Shown here piece after piece: positions 24,937-33,312 of a stretch of DNA of 64,000 nucleotides. The stretch comes from Clostridiales bacterium 1_7_47FAA (lineage in GTDB: Bacteria; Bacillota; Clostridia; Lachnospirales; Lachnospiraceae), in the NCBI GenBank assembly GCA_000155435.1, contig DS990260.1, forward strand, positions 1,349,082-1,413,081. Direction: 5' to 3'. The first letter of the stretch is position 1; every line of letters begins with the position of its first letter. The notes under the pieces are model-generated. The model ran no database searches. It saw only the letters and a list, made by a program, of their open reading frames with translations, and was not told the origin of the DNA. Position numbers and translations under genes: made by a program.

Positions 24937-25629
24937 CCCTTCTTCTGGTTCTTCTTCAAAATAATCTTTATAATCCACTTCTATGGAATGGCGCATGCGC
25001 TTCATGCTGTAATACAGGTGTTCCTTGAGCGATTCCTCCAGCTTCTTTTCATTTCCTTCTGAAATCAGCCGGAACAGTTCCTCATGTTCCCCAATGATGC
25101 GCGTAAAATCAGTCTCAGTGATGAAATCCAGCATACGGAACCTTGTATAGTGAAGCTGCTGTGCCTGAAGCATTTCCCAAAGCTTCTGGCGCCTTACAGC
25201 GCCAAACCATATGGAATGCATCTGGGCGTCCATGTGGTAAAACTGCTCCGGCTCAAACCCGGCCTCCTCAATCAGCGCCCGCTGCTGTGCAATTGCATGG
25301 CGGATATCTTCCATCACCATGGGCGTGCGGTTCTGCATGAAATCCCGCAGCACCATGGTTTCAACCGCAACACGCATGTAAATCATCTGCTTGATGTTAT
25401 CCAGGCTCAGAAGCGTCACATAGGTTCCCCGGTAGGGGACGGTCTCTGCGAATCCCTGTTCCTGCAAAAGCCTGAGGGCGTCCCGCACAGGAGTCCTGGA
25501 CACGCCGAAGCGGTCGCATATTTCATTTTCACTTATCATCTGTCCCGGCTTCAGACGCAGGTCCAGAATCTCCCGCTTCAGGGTCTCAAATACCAGCTCG
25601 CCGCGGTTCTTGAAATTCATCTCTCCCAT
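24922..25629 (-). CDS. GntR/FadR-family regulator (FCD domain), likely uronate regulator
   Basis: A 235-residue FadR-subfamily regulator. The winged HTH covers residues 8-75 (RGELVFETLKREILDLRLKPG, then NEICDRFGVSRTPVRDALRLLQEQGF) and the FCD ligand domain has AVETMVLRDFM and HMDAQMHSIWFGAVR. It follows kduD by 71 nt in the kduI-kduD-gntR operon. FadR-type proteins bind TGTATACA-like palindromes, and two such sites lie at the kduI promoter (27460-27491), so auto-control of uronate degradation is likely. UxuR/ExuR-like function is inferred from context. Confidence 0.9.
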   Translation of the reverse strand: MGEMNFKNRGELVFETLKREILDLRLKPGQMISENEICDRFGVSRTPVRDALRLLQEQGFAETVPYRGTYVTLLSLDNIKQMIYMRVAVETMVLRDFMQNRTPMVMEDIRHAIAQQRALIEEAGFEPEQFYHMDAQMHSIWFGAVRRQKLWEMLQAQQLHYTRFRMLDFITETDFTRIIGEHEELFRLISEGNEKKLEESLKEHLYYSMKRMRHSIEVDYKDYFEEEPEEGRFVI

Positions 25630-25700
25630 GGTTTAACCCCCATACCGCCAGGAAGCCGCCTGAATACTGTTAAGGCTGCCTGACTTTCAGTTGCTTCGAT

Positions 25701-26507
25701 TTATTTTGGCTGCTTGCCGATGTAGGCAAGGATGCCGCCATCCACGTACAGTACAAGGCCGTTCACAAAATTAGATGCCTCGGATGCCAGGAATACGGCC
25801 GGCCCGCCCAGATCCTCTGCCTCGCCCCAGCGTCCGGCCGGTGTCTTGGCAATGATGAACTGGTCAAAGGGATGTCTGGAGCCATCCGGCTGGACCTCGC
25901 GCAGAGGCGCTGTCTGTGGTGTGGCAATATAGCCAGGCCCGATGCCGTTGCACTGGATGTTGTATTCGCCGTACTCAGACGCAATGTTCTTGGTCAGCAT
26001 CTTAAGGCCGCCCTTGGCTGCCGCATATGCGGAAACAGTCTCGCGTCCCAGTTCGCTCATCATGGAGCAGATGTTGATGATCTTGCCGTGGCCCTTCTTA
26101 ATCATGCTGGGGATGACTGCCTTGGACACGATGAACGGCGCATTCAGGTCCACGTCAATTACCTGTCTGAACTCAGCGGCAGACATGTCGCACATGGGAA
26201 TCCTCTTGATGATTCCTGCATTGTTGACCAGGATGTCAATCACGCCGACTTCCTTCTCAATGGTGGCAACCATCCCGTTCACGGCATCCTCATCCGTCAC
26301 GTCGCATACATATCCGTGGGCTTTGATCCCCTCTTCCTTGTAAGCCGCAAGGCCCTTGTCAACCAGCTCCTGCTTAATGTCATTGAATACAATGGTTGCC
26401 CCTGCGCCCGCCATGGCCTTTGCAATGGCAAAACCGATCCCATAAGACGCGCCTGTAATCAGCGCAACCTTGCCGTTCAGTGAAAAGTTCTGTAAATAAT
26501 CTGTCAT
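25701..26507 (-). CDS. kduD: 2-dehydro-3-deoxy-D-gluconate 5-dehydrogenase / gluconate 5-dehydrogenase-type SDR
   Basis: A 268-residue classical short-chain dehydrogenase. It has the NAD(P) motif TGASYGIG, the structural NNAGI, and the catalytic set S (NICSMMSELG) and YAAAK. It should interconvert 2,5-diketo-3-deoxygluconate (from KduI) and 2-keto-3-deoxygluconate. Start at ATG 26507 with AAGGAGG 8 nt upstream; ATG 26525 is less likely. It sits 62 nt after kduI, which supports KduD over other SDR roles. Confidence 0.9.
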   Translation of the reverse strand: MTDYLQNFSLNGKVALITGASYGIGFAIAKAMAGAGATIVFNDIKQELVDKGLAAYKEEGIKAHGYVCDVTDEDAVNGMVATIEKEVGVIDILVNNAGIIKRIPMCDMSAAEFRQVIDVDLNAPFIVSKAVIPSMIKKGHGKIINICSMMSELGRETVSAYAAAKGGLKMLTKNIASEYGEYNIQCNGIGPGYIATPQTAPLREVQPDGSRHPFDQFIIAKTPAGRWGEAEDLGGPAVFLASEASNFVNGLVLYVDGGILAYIGKQPK

Positions 26508-26569
26508 ATCCTTATCCTCCTTCATTGGCAGGCATCCCTGCCATCGTCATGTGTTATCCGGCTGCTGTA

Positions 26570-27412
26570 TTATTTCATCTGGTTCGGCATCATGGTGTCC
26601 ATGTCGTCAAACTCCATGTTCTCTCCGCCCATGGCCCAGATAAATGTATAGTTGGATGTACCGGCACCGCTGTGGATACTCCAGGACGGGCTGATGACAG
26701 CTTCCTCGTTCTTCATGATGATATGCCTTGTCTCTGTTGGCTCTCCCATCATATGGAACACAACGTTGTCACCCGGAACCTCAAAATACATGTATATCTC
26801 CATGCGGCGCTCATGTGTGTGGGCCGGCATGGTATTCCATACACTGCCTTCCTCCAATACGGTCATGCCCATGGACAGCTGGCAGGTCTGAAGCACATCC
26901 GGATGGATGAACTGGTTAATCACGCGCTTATTCGCTGTCTCGGAAGCGCCGCACGGTCTCTTAGCAGCCTTCTCGATGGGGATGTAGGTGGTGGTGAAGG
27001 ATGTATGGGCGGGCGCGCTTACCATATAGAACTTAGCTGGATTGGCAGCGTCAACGCTTGAAAAATACACTTCCCTGGTGCCCTTTGTGATATACAGGCA
27101 GTCCTTATAGCCCATGTTGAATTCCTGTCCGTCAGCCACGATCTTTCCTGCCCCGCCAATGTTGAAGATACCGATCTCACGGCGTTCCAGGAAGTAGTGG
27201 GTGCCAAAATTCTTCCAGCAGTCGATTCCCTTGTCAATGGAAACAGTCTCTGTCACAGGCATGCATCCCAATGTCACCATACGGTCCACATGTGAATACA
27301 CGGCAACCACCTCATCTGCCACGTACAGGTTCTGGATCAGGAACTCATCCCTTAATTCCTCAGTGGTGTAGCGCTTCACATCTTTCTGATTTGCAGAATA
27401 ACGAATATCCAT
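26570..27412 (-). CDS. kduI: 5-dehydro-4-deoxy-D-glucuronate isomerase
   Basis: A 280-residue cupin-fold isomerase of standard KduI length, starting MDIRYSANQKDVKRYTTEELRDEFL. The zinc-binding core is HTHERRMEIYMYFE, with further ligands in the SWSIHSGAGTSNYTFIWAMGGEN stretch near the C-terminus. It isomerises 4-deoxy-L-threo-5-hexosulose uronate, released from unsaturated oligouronides (pectin, glycosaminoglycans), to 2,5-diketo-3-deoxygluconate. It is the first gene of the kduI-kduD-gntR operon, with AAAGGAGG before the start and a palindrome-rich promoter upstream. Confidence 0.96.
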   Translation of the reverse strand: MDIRYSANQKDVKRYTTEELRDEFLIQNLYVADEVVAVYSHVDRMVTLGCMPVTETVSIDKGIDCWKNFGTHYFLERREIGIFNIGGAGKIVADGQEFNMGYKDCLYITKGTREVYFSSVDAANPAKFYMVSAPAHTSFTTTYIPIEKAAKRPCGASETANKRVINQFIHPDVLQTCQLSMGMTVLEEGSVWNTMPAHTHERRMEIYMYFEVPGDNVVFHMMGEPTETRHIIMKNEEAVISPSWSIHSGAGTSNYTFIWAMGGENMEFDDMDTMMPNQMK

Positions 27413-27459
27413 TACTTAAATCCTCCTTTAACTTCGTGATTGTATTCCAATCATCGTAC

Positions 27460-27516
27460 TTGTATACAACTTTTAATATCTGTATACAGATTAGCACAGA
27501 CCTTATGTGTTTTCAA
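27460..27516 (-). promoter_or_regulatory. kduI promoter with two GntR-type palindromic operators
   Basis: On the minus strand TTGAAA (27516-27511) and TAATCT (27493-27488) are 17 bp apart. TTGTATACAA (27460-27469) and ATCTGTATACAGAT (27478-27491) are perfect palindromes with the same TGTATACA core, with centres 20 bp apart. One overlaps the -10 box. The likely binder is the GntR protein encoded at the end of the operon. Confidence 0.65.
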
Positions 27517-27570
27517 TTGGCAATATACACAAATTTGGAATGGAATTCTATACATGTTAACAAGAGCTGA

Positions 27571-27599
27571 TTGCATTGTCCTTTTGTTTGTTATATACT
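27571..27599 (+). promoter_or_regulatory. promoter of the PPi-phosphofructokinase gene
   Basis: TTGCAT (27571-27576) and TATACT (27594-27599) are 17 bp apart. The leader after it (27605-27700) is A-rich, with repeated AAGAACA words and no hairpin. Confidence 0.6.
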
Positions 27600-27702
27600 C
27601 ATAAAGAAACTTGCTCAAAAAACCTGAACAAGAAGAACAACAGGAAGAACAGATAAGGAACAACATTAAGAACAACAAGGATAACAATTAAGGAGAACCA
27701 TC

Positions 27703-28932
27703 ATGAGAAAGAATATCCTGGTCGGCCAGTCCGGCGGTCCCACCGCTGTCATCAACGCCAGTTTATACGGAGTAATCACAGAAGGCGGCAGCCACCCTGA
27801 ACAGATAGGCGCGGTTTACGGCATGGTAAACGGCATTGAGGGTTTCCTCTCCGGCCACTGCATGAACCTGTCGGAAAGCCTTAACAGTGAAGACCTGCTC
27901 CTGTTAAAGCAGACTCCCGCCGCCTACTTAGGCTCCTGCCGTTACAAGCTCCCGAACAACATGGACGCGCCTGTCTACGGGCTTCTGTTTGAAAAGTTCG
28001 CATCACTGGACATCGGCGCCTGCTTCTACATCGGGGGCAATGACTCCATGGACACGGTGGACAAGCTGTCCCGGTGCGCGCGCCTGCGCCATGAAACCAT
28101 ATCCTTTATCGGGGTCCCCAAAACCATTGACAACGACCTTCCGGTCACGGACCACACACCCGGCTACGGAAGCGCTGCCAAGTACGTGGCCTCCACGGTC
28201 CGGGAAATCTGCCTGGACGCCTCCGTGTACCAGCAGCCCGCCGTCACCATCGTGGAACTGATGGGCCGCCACGCCGGATGGGTCACCGCTGCCAGCGTCC
28301 TGGCAAGAAGGCATGTGGGGGACAACCCGCTGCTCATCTACATGCCCGAAGTCCCGTTCTCCATGGAACGCTTTTTTGACGACGTAAAAAAAGCCCTGGA
28401 CCGGCAGCCCAATGTGGTAATCTGCGTGTCCGAAGGCATACGTGATAAAAGCGGCAAATTCATATGTGAATATTCCAATGAAGCACAGCTTGATACATTT
28501 GGCCATAAAATGCTCACAGGCAGTGCAAAAATCCTGGAAAGCTATGTGCGCAACCGTTTCCAGGTCAAGGTCCGTTCCGTGGAACTGAACGTGAACCAGA
28601 GGTGCAGCAGCCTCTTAGCCTCTGCCGCCGATGTGGAGGAGGCCGTCCTCTCAGGCCGCACCGCCGTGAAACAGTCCCTTAACGGTGCGACCGGGTGCAT
28701 GGTTTCCTGCTCCCGCGCAGACGGCCCTGGCTACCGCCTGGAATTCGGCCTTACGGATGTGGGCAATGTGTGCAACAAGGAAAAGGGCTTCCCGGTGGAA
28801 TGGATAACCCCGTGCGGCACCGACATCAGCCCTGCGTTCCATGAATACGCCCTTCCCCTGATTGCCGGAGAACCGGAGCGGATCATGGAAAACGGCCTTC
28901 CCCGGTATATCAGCAGGGCCGGGGCCTGTTAA
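27703..28932 (+). CDS. pfp: diphosphate-dependent (PPi) 6-phosphofructokinase
   Basis: A 409-residue phosphofructokinase: VGQSGGPTAVINASL at the N-terminus, GGNDSMDTVDKL (aspartate in place of the glycine of ATP-PFK) and the PKTIDNDL motif whose lysine marks PPi use. ELMGRHAGW and substrate segments follow. It phosphorylates fructose-6-phosphate reversibly with pyrophosphate. AAGGAG precedes the ATG. It is a single-gene unit, convergent with the SDR gene 9 nt away. Lachnospiraceae often use such PPi enzymes in glycolysis and the sedoheptulose bypass. Confidence 0.92.
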   Translation: MRKNILVGQSGGPTAVINASLYGVITEGGSHPEQIGAVYGMVNGIEGFLSGHCMNLSESLNSEDLLLLKQTPAAYLGSCRYKLPNNMDAPVYGLLFEKFASLDIGACFYIGGNDSMDTVDKLSRCARLRHETISFIGVPKTIDNDLPVTDHTPGYGSAAKYVASTVREICLDASVYQQPAVTIVELMGRHAGWVTAASVLARRHVGDNPLLIYMPEVPFSMERFFDDVKKALDRQPNVVICVSEGIRDKSGKFICEYSNEAQLDTFGHKMLTGSAKILESYVRNRFQVKVRSVELNVNQRCSSLLASAADVEEAVLSGRTAVKQSLNGATGCMVSCSRADGPGYRLEFGLTDVGNVCNKEKGFPVEWITPCGTDISPAFHEYALPLIAGEPERIMENGLPRYISRAGAC

Positions 28933-28940
28933 ACCCCCGG

Positions 28941-29783
28941 TCACACTCCTGCGTTAGCTGCGAATCCCCCGTCAACCGGGAGGATTACCCCGGTTATGAA
29001 ACCGGCCGCCTCATTATTTAAAAGGAACATCAGCGCCCCGTTCAGCTCCCCGGGCTTACCAAAACGGCCCATGGGAGTGGCGGCCAGCACCTTGGCCGTC
29101 CTGGCTGCCGGAGTGCCGTCCTCCTCATACAGCAGCCCCTCATTCTGCTTTGTCACAAAGAAACCTGGGGCAATGGCATTGACACGGATTCCCGCCCTGG
29201 CAAAATGCACTGCCAGCCACTGCGTGAAGTTGCTGAGCGCAGCCACGGCGCCGCTGTATACCGGAATCCTGGTCAGGGGCCGCAGCGCGCTGGCCGAGGA
29301 AATATTTAATATATTACATCCTTCCCTGCCCACCATATCCTTTGCAAATACCTGGCAGGTAAGGAACGCGCCTAAAAAGTTCAAATCCAGCACCTTCTGC
29401 ACGCCCCTGTATTCCAGATCAAAAAAGGTAGCCACATCCGCCTCAATATCCCCCATCTCAAAATACTCCTTGGATGTATTGGCACATGCCTGGTTGCCCC
29501 CGGCGCCATTAATCAGGATATCGCACGGTCCAAGCTCGGCCAACACCCTGGCATGGACACTTTCCAGCCTGTCCTTGTCCATCACGTCCACCTCATAGGC
29601 AGCCGCATTGCCTCCCAGGGCCTGTATCTCCCTGGCCGTCCGCTCCGCCGCCTCCAGGTTGATGTCCAGCAGCGCCACCGATGCCCCTGCCTGCGCAAGG
29701 GTCCGGGCAAACATGCCGCACAGGATGCCTCCTGCTCCCGTCACCACAGCCATGCGTCCTGACAGATTCAATCCAAACTCCAT
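28941..29783 (-). CDS. SDR-family oxidoreductase, probable D-mannonate/fructuronate reductase
   Basis: A 280-residue short-chain dehydrogenase: VTGAGGILCGMFA (nucleotide-binding glycines), INGAGGNQ, catalytic S in NISSASALRPLTRIP and Y in VYSGAVAA, where the usual YxxxK lysine is replaced (YSGAV). The family of SDRs linked to uxuA reduces D-fructuronate to D-mannonate. The insert around DVATFFDLEYRGVQKVLDLNFLG is typical of that branch. Start at ATG 29783, with AGGAGG 9 nt upstream; ATG 29789 and 29807 are worse spaced. It lies downstream of uxuA but separated from it by a terminator and a 20-bp repeat array. The missing lysine deserves checking. Confidence 0.8.
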   Translation of the reverse strand: MEFGLNLSGRMAVVTGAGGILCGMFARTLAQAGASVALLDINLEAAERTAREIQALGGNAAAYEVDVMDKDRLESVHARVLAELGPCDILINGAGGNQACANTSKEYFEMGDIEADVATFFDLEYRGVQKVLDLNFLGAFLTCQVFAKDMVGREGCNILNISSASALRPLTRIPVYSGAVAALSNFTQWLAVHFARAGIRVNAIAPGFFVTKQNEGLLYEEDGTPAARTAKVLAATPMGRFGKPGELNGALMFLLNNEAAGFITGVILPVDGGFAANAGV

Positions 29784-29804
29784 ATCCATATACCTCCTTA
29801 CATC

Positions 29805-29984
29805 CATTGCTTAGCATGCTTTATCATTCCTCAGCATACATTTCCATTCCTCACCATGCGTTACCATTCCTCACCATATATTTCCATTCCTCACCATGCG
29901 TTTCCATTCCTCACCATGCGTTTCCATTCCTCACTATACGTTTCCATTCCTAAGCATGCATTACCATTCCTCACCATGCGTTTG
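29805..29984. repeat. 20-bp tandem repeat array, nine units, upstream of the SDR gene
   Basis: Units based on CATTCCTCACCATGCGTTTC run from 29805 with exact 20-bp period: eight good copies from 29825 and a degenerate first. The unit length is not a multiple of three and no frame is open, so it is noncoding. It fills the presumed promoter or leader of the SDR gene (29784-30010). On the coding strand each copy carries GGTGAGGAATG, which resembles a ribosome-binding site followed by ATG. Confidence 0.92.
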
Positions 29985-30010
29985 CCACATCAAAAAACCT
30001 GCATGATAAG

Positions 30011-30047
30011 GAAAAAGGACCAGCCCATCTTCCCACTGATCCTTTCC
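30011..30047 (-). terminator. terminator after uxuA
   Basis: On the minus strand AAAGGATCAG pairs with CTGGTCCTTT (one G-T pair) and is followed by TTCC and A-rich sequence. It lies 80 nt beyond the uxuA stop. Confidence 0.55.
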
Positions 30048-30126
30048 CATTGCTTTATGAAACATATCTTTCATGAAATCATTTTACAAAATCCAATCCG
30101 CAGAACCGCCCACAACCGTCCGCAGA

Positions 30127-31176
30127 CTACCGGCTCATCTTCTCCACTGCCTCAAACAGTCCGTTCAGATAAGTTGCGCCCAGTGCCCTGTCGTACAGGC
30201 CATATCCTGCGCGTCCTGTCTCGCCCCAGATCATACGTCCGTGGTCAGGTCTTACATAACCGTCAAATCCATTGTCCACCAGGGCCTTCACGATGCCGAA
30301 CATATCCAGGGAACCGCAGGAGGACAGATGTGCCCTCTCCTCAAATCCATTGTCCAGCACAGCCACGTTCCTGATGTGGGCAAAGTGGATCCTGCCCATG
30401 GCGGCGTACTTTCCGGCCATCCTTACCACGTCGTTCTTGGCAGAGCAGCCCAGGGAACCGGTGCACAGCGTGATGCCGTTGTGCTTGTCGTCCACCAGCT
30501 TTAAGAAACGGTCCAGGTTCTCCTCACAGGTAATGATCCTTGGCAGGCCGAAAATGCTCCAGCATGGATCGTCCTCATGAATCGCCATATTCACATCGCA
30601 CTCAGCTGCAACCGGGATTACACGCTCCAGGAAATACTTTACATTATCCCACAGCATATCCTCGGTCAGGTTGTGGTATTCCTCCACAACAGCCTTAAGT
30701 CCATCCCTGGTGTAGCTGGAATCCCAGCCCGGAAGGGTCAGGTCGCTGTCGCTGTTTAACGGATTCACAGCATCTACCTGTTCCTGATAATAAACCAGGG
30801 AAGTGGAACCATCGCCCAGCTCATGGTCTAACTGGGTCCTTGTCCAGTCAAATACCGGCATGAAATTATAGCATACGCACTTGATGCCTGCTTCAGCCAC
30901 ACGGCGGATGTTCTCGCAGTAGTTCTCAATATATTTGTCCCTGGACGGCTTACCCAGCTTGATATCCTCATGGACCGGGATGCTCTCAATCACATCAAAG
31001 CCAAGGCCTGCTTCCTCAACCTGCTTTTTTAACTTAGCAATGCTCTCGCGGCTCCATACCTCGCCTACGGGCACATCATACACAGCAGTTACAATTGACT
31101 GCATGCCCGGAATCTGGCGGATGTTCTCCAGGGTTACCTTGTCATCTTCTCCGTACCATCTGAATGATAATTTCAT
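30127..31176 (-). CDS. uxuA: mannonate dehydratase
   Basis: A 349-residue TIM-barrel enzyme beginning [25 protein letters not shown] (the canonical UxuA start, here a little changed). Further landmarks are [36 protein letters not shown] (metal ligands), [14 protein letters not shown] and [12 protein letters not shown]. It dehydrates D-mannonate to 2-keto-3-deoxygluconate in the hexuronate pathway and depends on Mn2+ or Fe2+. It faces an AraC regulator across 184 bp, and its -10 TATAAT (31236-31231, minus strand) lacks a good -35 box, which fits activator-dependent expression. Confidence 0.97.
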   Translation of the reverse strand: MKLSFRWYGEDDKVTLENIRQIPGMQSIVTAVYDVPVGEVWSRESIAKLKKQVEEAGLGFDVIESIPVHEDIKLGKPSRDKYIENYCENIRRVAEAGIKCVCYNFMPVFDWTRTQLDHELGDGSTSLVYYQEQVDAVNPLNSDSDLTLPGWDSSYTRDGLKAVVEEYHNLTEDMLWDNVKYFLERVIPVAAECDVNMAIHEDDPCWSIFGLPRIITCEENLDRFLKLVDDKHNGITLCTGSLGCSAKNDVVRMAGKYAAMGRIHFAHIRNVAVLDNGFEERAHLSSCGSLDMFGIVKALVDNGFDGYVRPDHGRMIWGETGRAGYGLYDRALGATYLNGLFEAVEKMSR

Positions 31177-31279
31177 GTGTAAACTCCTCCTTAATAATTG
31201 TTGTTGGTATCTGTCCCTTAACTTAGTTTTATTATAACAGATTCAGGATTTTCGTCCATAGTGATACTTGTTGTGCATA

Positions 31280-31308
31280 TTGCAAATGTTGTTGTTTCAT
31301 GCTAAGAT
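31280..31308 (+). promoter_or_regulatory. promoter of the AraC regulator divergent from uxuA
   Basis: TTGCAA (31280-31285) and TAAGAT (31303-31308) are 17 bp apart, about 50 nt upstream of the AraC start codon. The uxuA -10 box lies 44 bp away on the other strand, so both genes share this control region. Confidence 0.5.
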
Positions 31309-31360
31309 TGGGTAAAATAAATCAGGTCCGCACGAAAACCGGCCGGAAAGGAGACTCCCC

Positions 31361-32251
31361 GTGAAAAAACAGATATCCTCGGATTTCAACACCAGGCAAT
31401 ACATGCAGCCCGTTGATTTTGAGCTGTTCTATTACAATGATGCCACGCTTAAATCCGTGGCCGCCCATGTCCATGATTACTATGAGTTCTACTTCTTTCT
31501 GGAAGGCGACGTGGAATATCACATGGGGGATAAAAGCTATCAGCTGGAATACGGCGACTGTCTCCTGATTCCTCCGGGCGTCCCGCATTTTCCCGAATTC
31601 CTCTCCCATGACAAGCCCTACCGGCGCTTTGTCTTCTGGCTGGGAAATGATTATTACCGCAAACTGCGCCAGGCAGATGAGGAACTGGCTTACGGCTTTG
31701 ATTATGCCGAAAGCCATCAGGTCTACCGCTTCCACACAGATACCATCACTACCCAGGAGATTCAGGGAAAACTGACCGACCTGATTGAGGAATCCGGCAG
31801 CGGGCGGGCCTTCCACCGTCTGGCATCCGAACTCATGGCCGTATCATTCCTGGTCTATATCAACCGCCTGCTCTATGACAGCCTGCATCAGAAGTCCGCG
31901 GTCTACGAAAATGTCCTGTACCTCAATATCTGTGACTATATAAACCAGCACCTGGAAGGAGATTTAAGCCTGGACAGCCTCTCCGCCTTTTTCTATGTGA
32001 GCAAATACCATATCTCCCACATATTCAAGGATAACATGGGCATCCCCCTTCACCAGTACATCCTAAAAAAGCGCCTGCATGCCAGTAAAAATGCAATCCT
32101 GTCCGACCAGCCAATCAGCCATGTGTACCACCAGTACGGCTTCAAGGACTATACCAGCTTTTTCCGGGCCTTTAAAAAGGAATACGGGGTTTCCCCAAAA
32201 GAATACAGGGAGCAGCACCGTCTGCCTGCACAGCAGGACTATACCATTTAG
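31361..32251 (+). CDS. AraC-family regulator with N-terminal cupin, likely uxuA activator
   Basis: A 296-residue regulator. The N-terminal cupin (about 20-105) has HVHDYYEFYFFLEG and GDCLLIPPGVPHFPE. The C-terminal double HTH (about 195-290) has LSAFFYVSKYHISHIFKDN and HVYHQYGFKDYTSFFRAFKKEYGVSPKEYR. It resembles sugar-responsive cytosolic activators such as RhaS-type proteins. Divergence from uxuA suggests it controls glucuronate or mannonate use. It is followed 30 nt later by the radical SAM gene, which may share its transcript. Confidence 0.9.
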   Translation: MKKQISSDFNTRQYMQPVDFELFYYNDATLKSVAAHVHDYYEFYFFLEGDVEYHMGDKSYQLEYGDCLLIPPGVPHFPEFLSHDKPYRRFVFWLGNDYYRKLRQADEELAYGFDYAESHQVYRFHTDTITTQEIQGKLTDLIEESGSGRAFHRLASELMAVSFLVYINRLLYDSLHQKSAVYENVLYLNICDYINQHLEGDLSLDSLSAFFYVSKYHISHIFKDNMGIPLHQYILKKRLHASKNAILSDQPISHVYHQYGFKDYTSFFRAFKKEYGVSPKEYREQHRLPAQQDYTI

Positions 32252-32281
32252 GAGAATATAAAACCAGGAGAATATCAAATC

Positions 32282-33277
32282 ATGCAGCACAGAACCCCTA
32301 TTTCCTTTGACAGCTACACATCCTGCAGTCTTTGTCCCAGGGCATGTAAGGCCGACCGTACCAGGGCCGGCCTTACCATGGCTGAAGATACCAAGGCTGA
32401 CCCTACCATGGCTGAAGATACCAGGGCCGCGGGCTTCTGCGGCTGCACCCATGAGCTGAAGGCTGCCCGCGCCGCCCTCCATCACTGGGAGGAGCCTTGC
32501 ATCAGCGGGCCGGAAGATGGCCCCGGCGGCAGCGGGACCGTGTTCTTCTCAGGCTGTACCCTGCGCTGCTGTTTCTGCCAGAACTGGGAGCTGAGCAGCC
32601 AAAACTTTGGGAAAGAGCTGTCCACCAGACAGCTGGCCCGCATCTTCCTGAATCTGCAGGCCAAGGGCGCCCATAACATCAATCTGGTGACACCGACCCA
32701 GTACCTGCCCCATATCACGGCGGCCCTGGACCTTGTCCGCCCTGAGCTTACCATTCCCATTGTCTACAACAGCGGCGGCTATGAAACCATTGAAACCATC
32801 AAGGCCCTGGAAGGTTATGTGGATATCTGGCTTCCTGATTTCAAATATTATGATAACCGTCTGGCCCTCAGATATTCCCGCGCCGGTGATTACTTTGAAC
32901 GGGCCTCCCTGGCCATCCTTCAGATGATACGCCAGACAGGCGCCCCTGTGTGGCAGGAATCAGACCCGTCCCTCATGCAAAAAGGCGTCATCATCCGCCA
33001 CATGGTCCTTCCCGGCCATAAGGATGATTCCATTGCACTTCTGCACTGGATAAAAGAGAACCTGCCCCAGGACCAGTACCTGATCAGCCTCTTGAGCCAG
33101 TACACGCCCTATCACCGCAGCAGCAGCTATCCCGGCCTGAACCGCCGCATAACCACCTACGAATACAACCGTGTGGTGGACGCCGCACTGGAGCTTGGTC
33201 TCACCCATGGTTTCATGCAGCAAAAGAGCAGTGCAAAAGAGGAATACACGCCCCCCTTTGACCTGGAAGGCCTGTAA
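32282..33277 (+). CDS. PflX-like radical SAM protein (pyruvate-formate-lyase-activase homologue)
   Basis: A 331-residue radical SAM enzyme with GCTLRCCFCQN (CxxxCxxC for the [4Fe-4S]-SAM cluster, about residues 93-100). An N-terminal cysteine cluster, SCSLCPRACKADR with GFCGC, follows the COG1313/PflX pattern. NLVTPTQYLPHI, YNSGGYETIE and DIWLPDFKYYD are family cores. The target is unknown; no glycyl-radical enzyme is adjacent. Between CPRAC and GFCG the gene carries a 30-bp tandem duplication (32360-32389 and 32390-32419) that adds repeated TMAEDT segments not usual for the family. Confidence 0.88.
   Translation: MQHRTPISFDSYTSCSLCPRACKADRTRAGLTMAEDTKADPTMAEDTRAAGFCGCTHELKAARAALHHWEEPCISGPEDGPGGSGTVFFSGCTLRCCFCQNWELSSQNFGKELSTRQLARIFLNLQAKGAHNINLVTPTQYLPHITAALDLVRPELTIPIVYNSGGYETIETIKALEGYVDIWLPDFKYYDNRLALRYSRAGDYFERASLAILQMIRQTGAPVWQESDPSLMQKGVIIRHMVLPGHKDDSIALLHWIKENLPQDQYLISLLSQYTPYHRSSSYPGLNRRITTYEYNRVVDAALELGLTHGFMQQKSSAKEEYTPPFDLEGL
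32360..32419. repeat. in-frame 30-bp tandem duplication in the radical SAM gene
   Basis: Two imperfect copies (both contain CTACCATGGCTGAAGATACC or its TTACCATGG variant) and a partial third add about 20 residues between two conserved cysteine motifs. Confidence 0.8.
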
Positions 33278-33284
33278 AACCCAC

Positions 33285-33312
33285 AAAAAAAGCGCCCCTT
33301 CATCCGAAACGC
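33285..33312 (-). terminator. terminator of the large noncoding RNA
   Basis: Minus strand GCGTTTC and GGGGCGC form a 7-bp stem (three G-U pairs) with loop GGATGAA, followed by TTTTTTT. It lies 8 bp past the stop of the convergent radical SAM gene. Confidence 0.7.

Noticed and set aside
29805-29984. 20-bp repeats considered as a CRISPR array
   Set aside because: Repeats abut with no spacers, are too short and vary within the unit, and no cas genes are present. The same reasoning applies to the arrays at 18233, 37357, 41051 and 49965.
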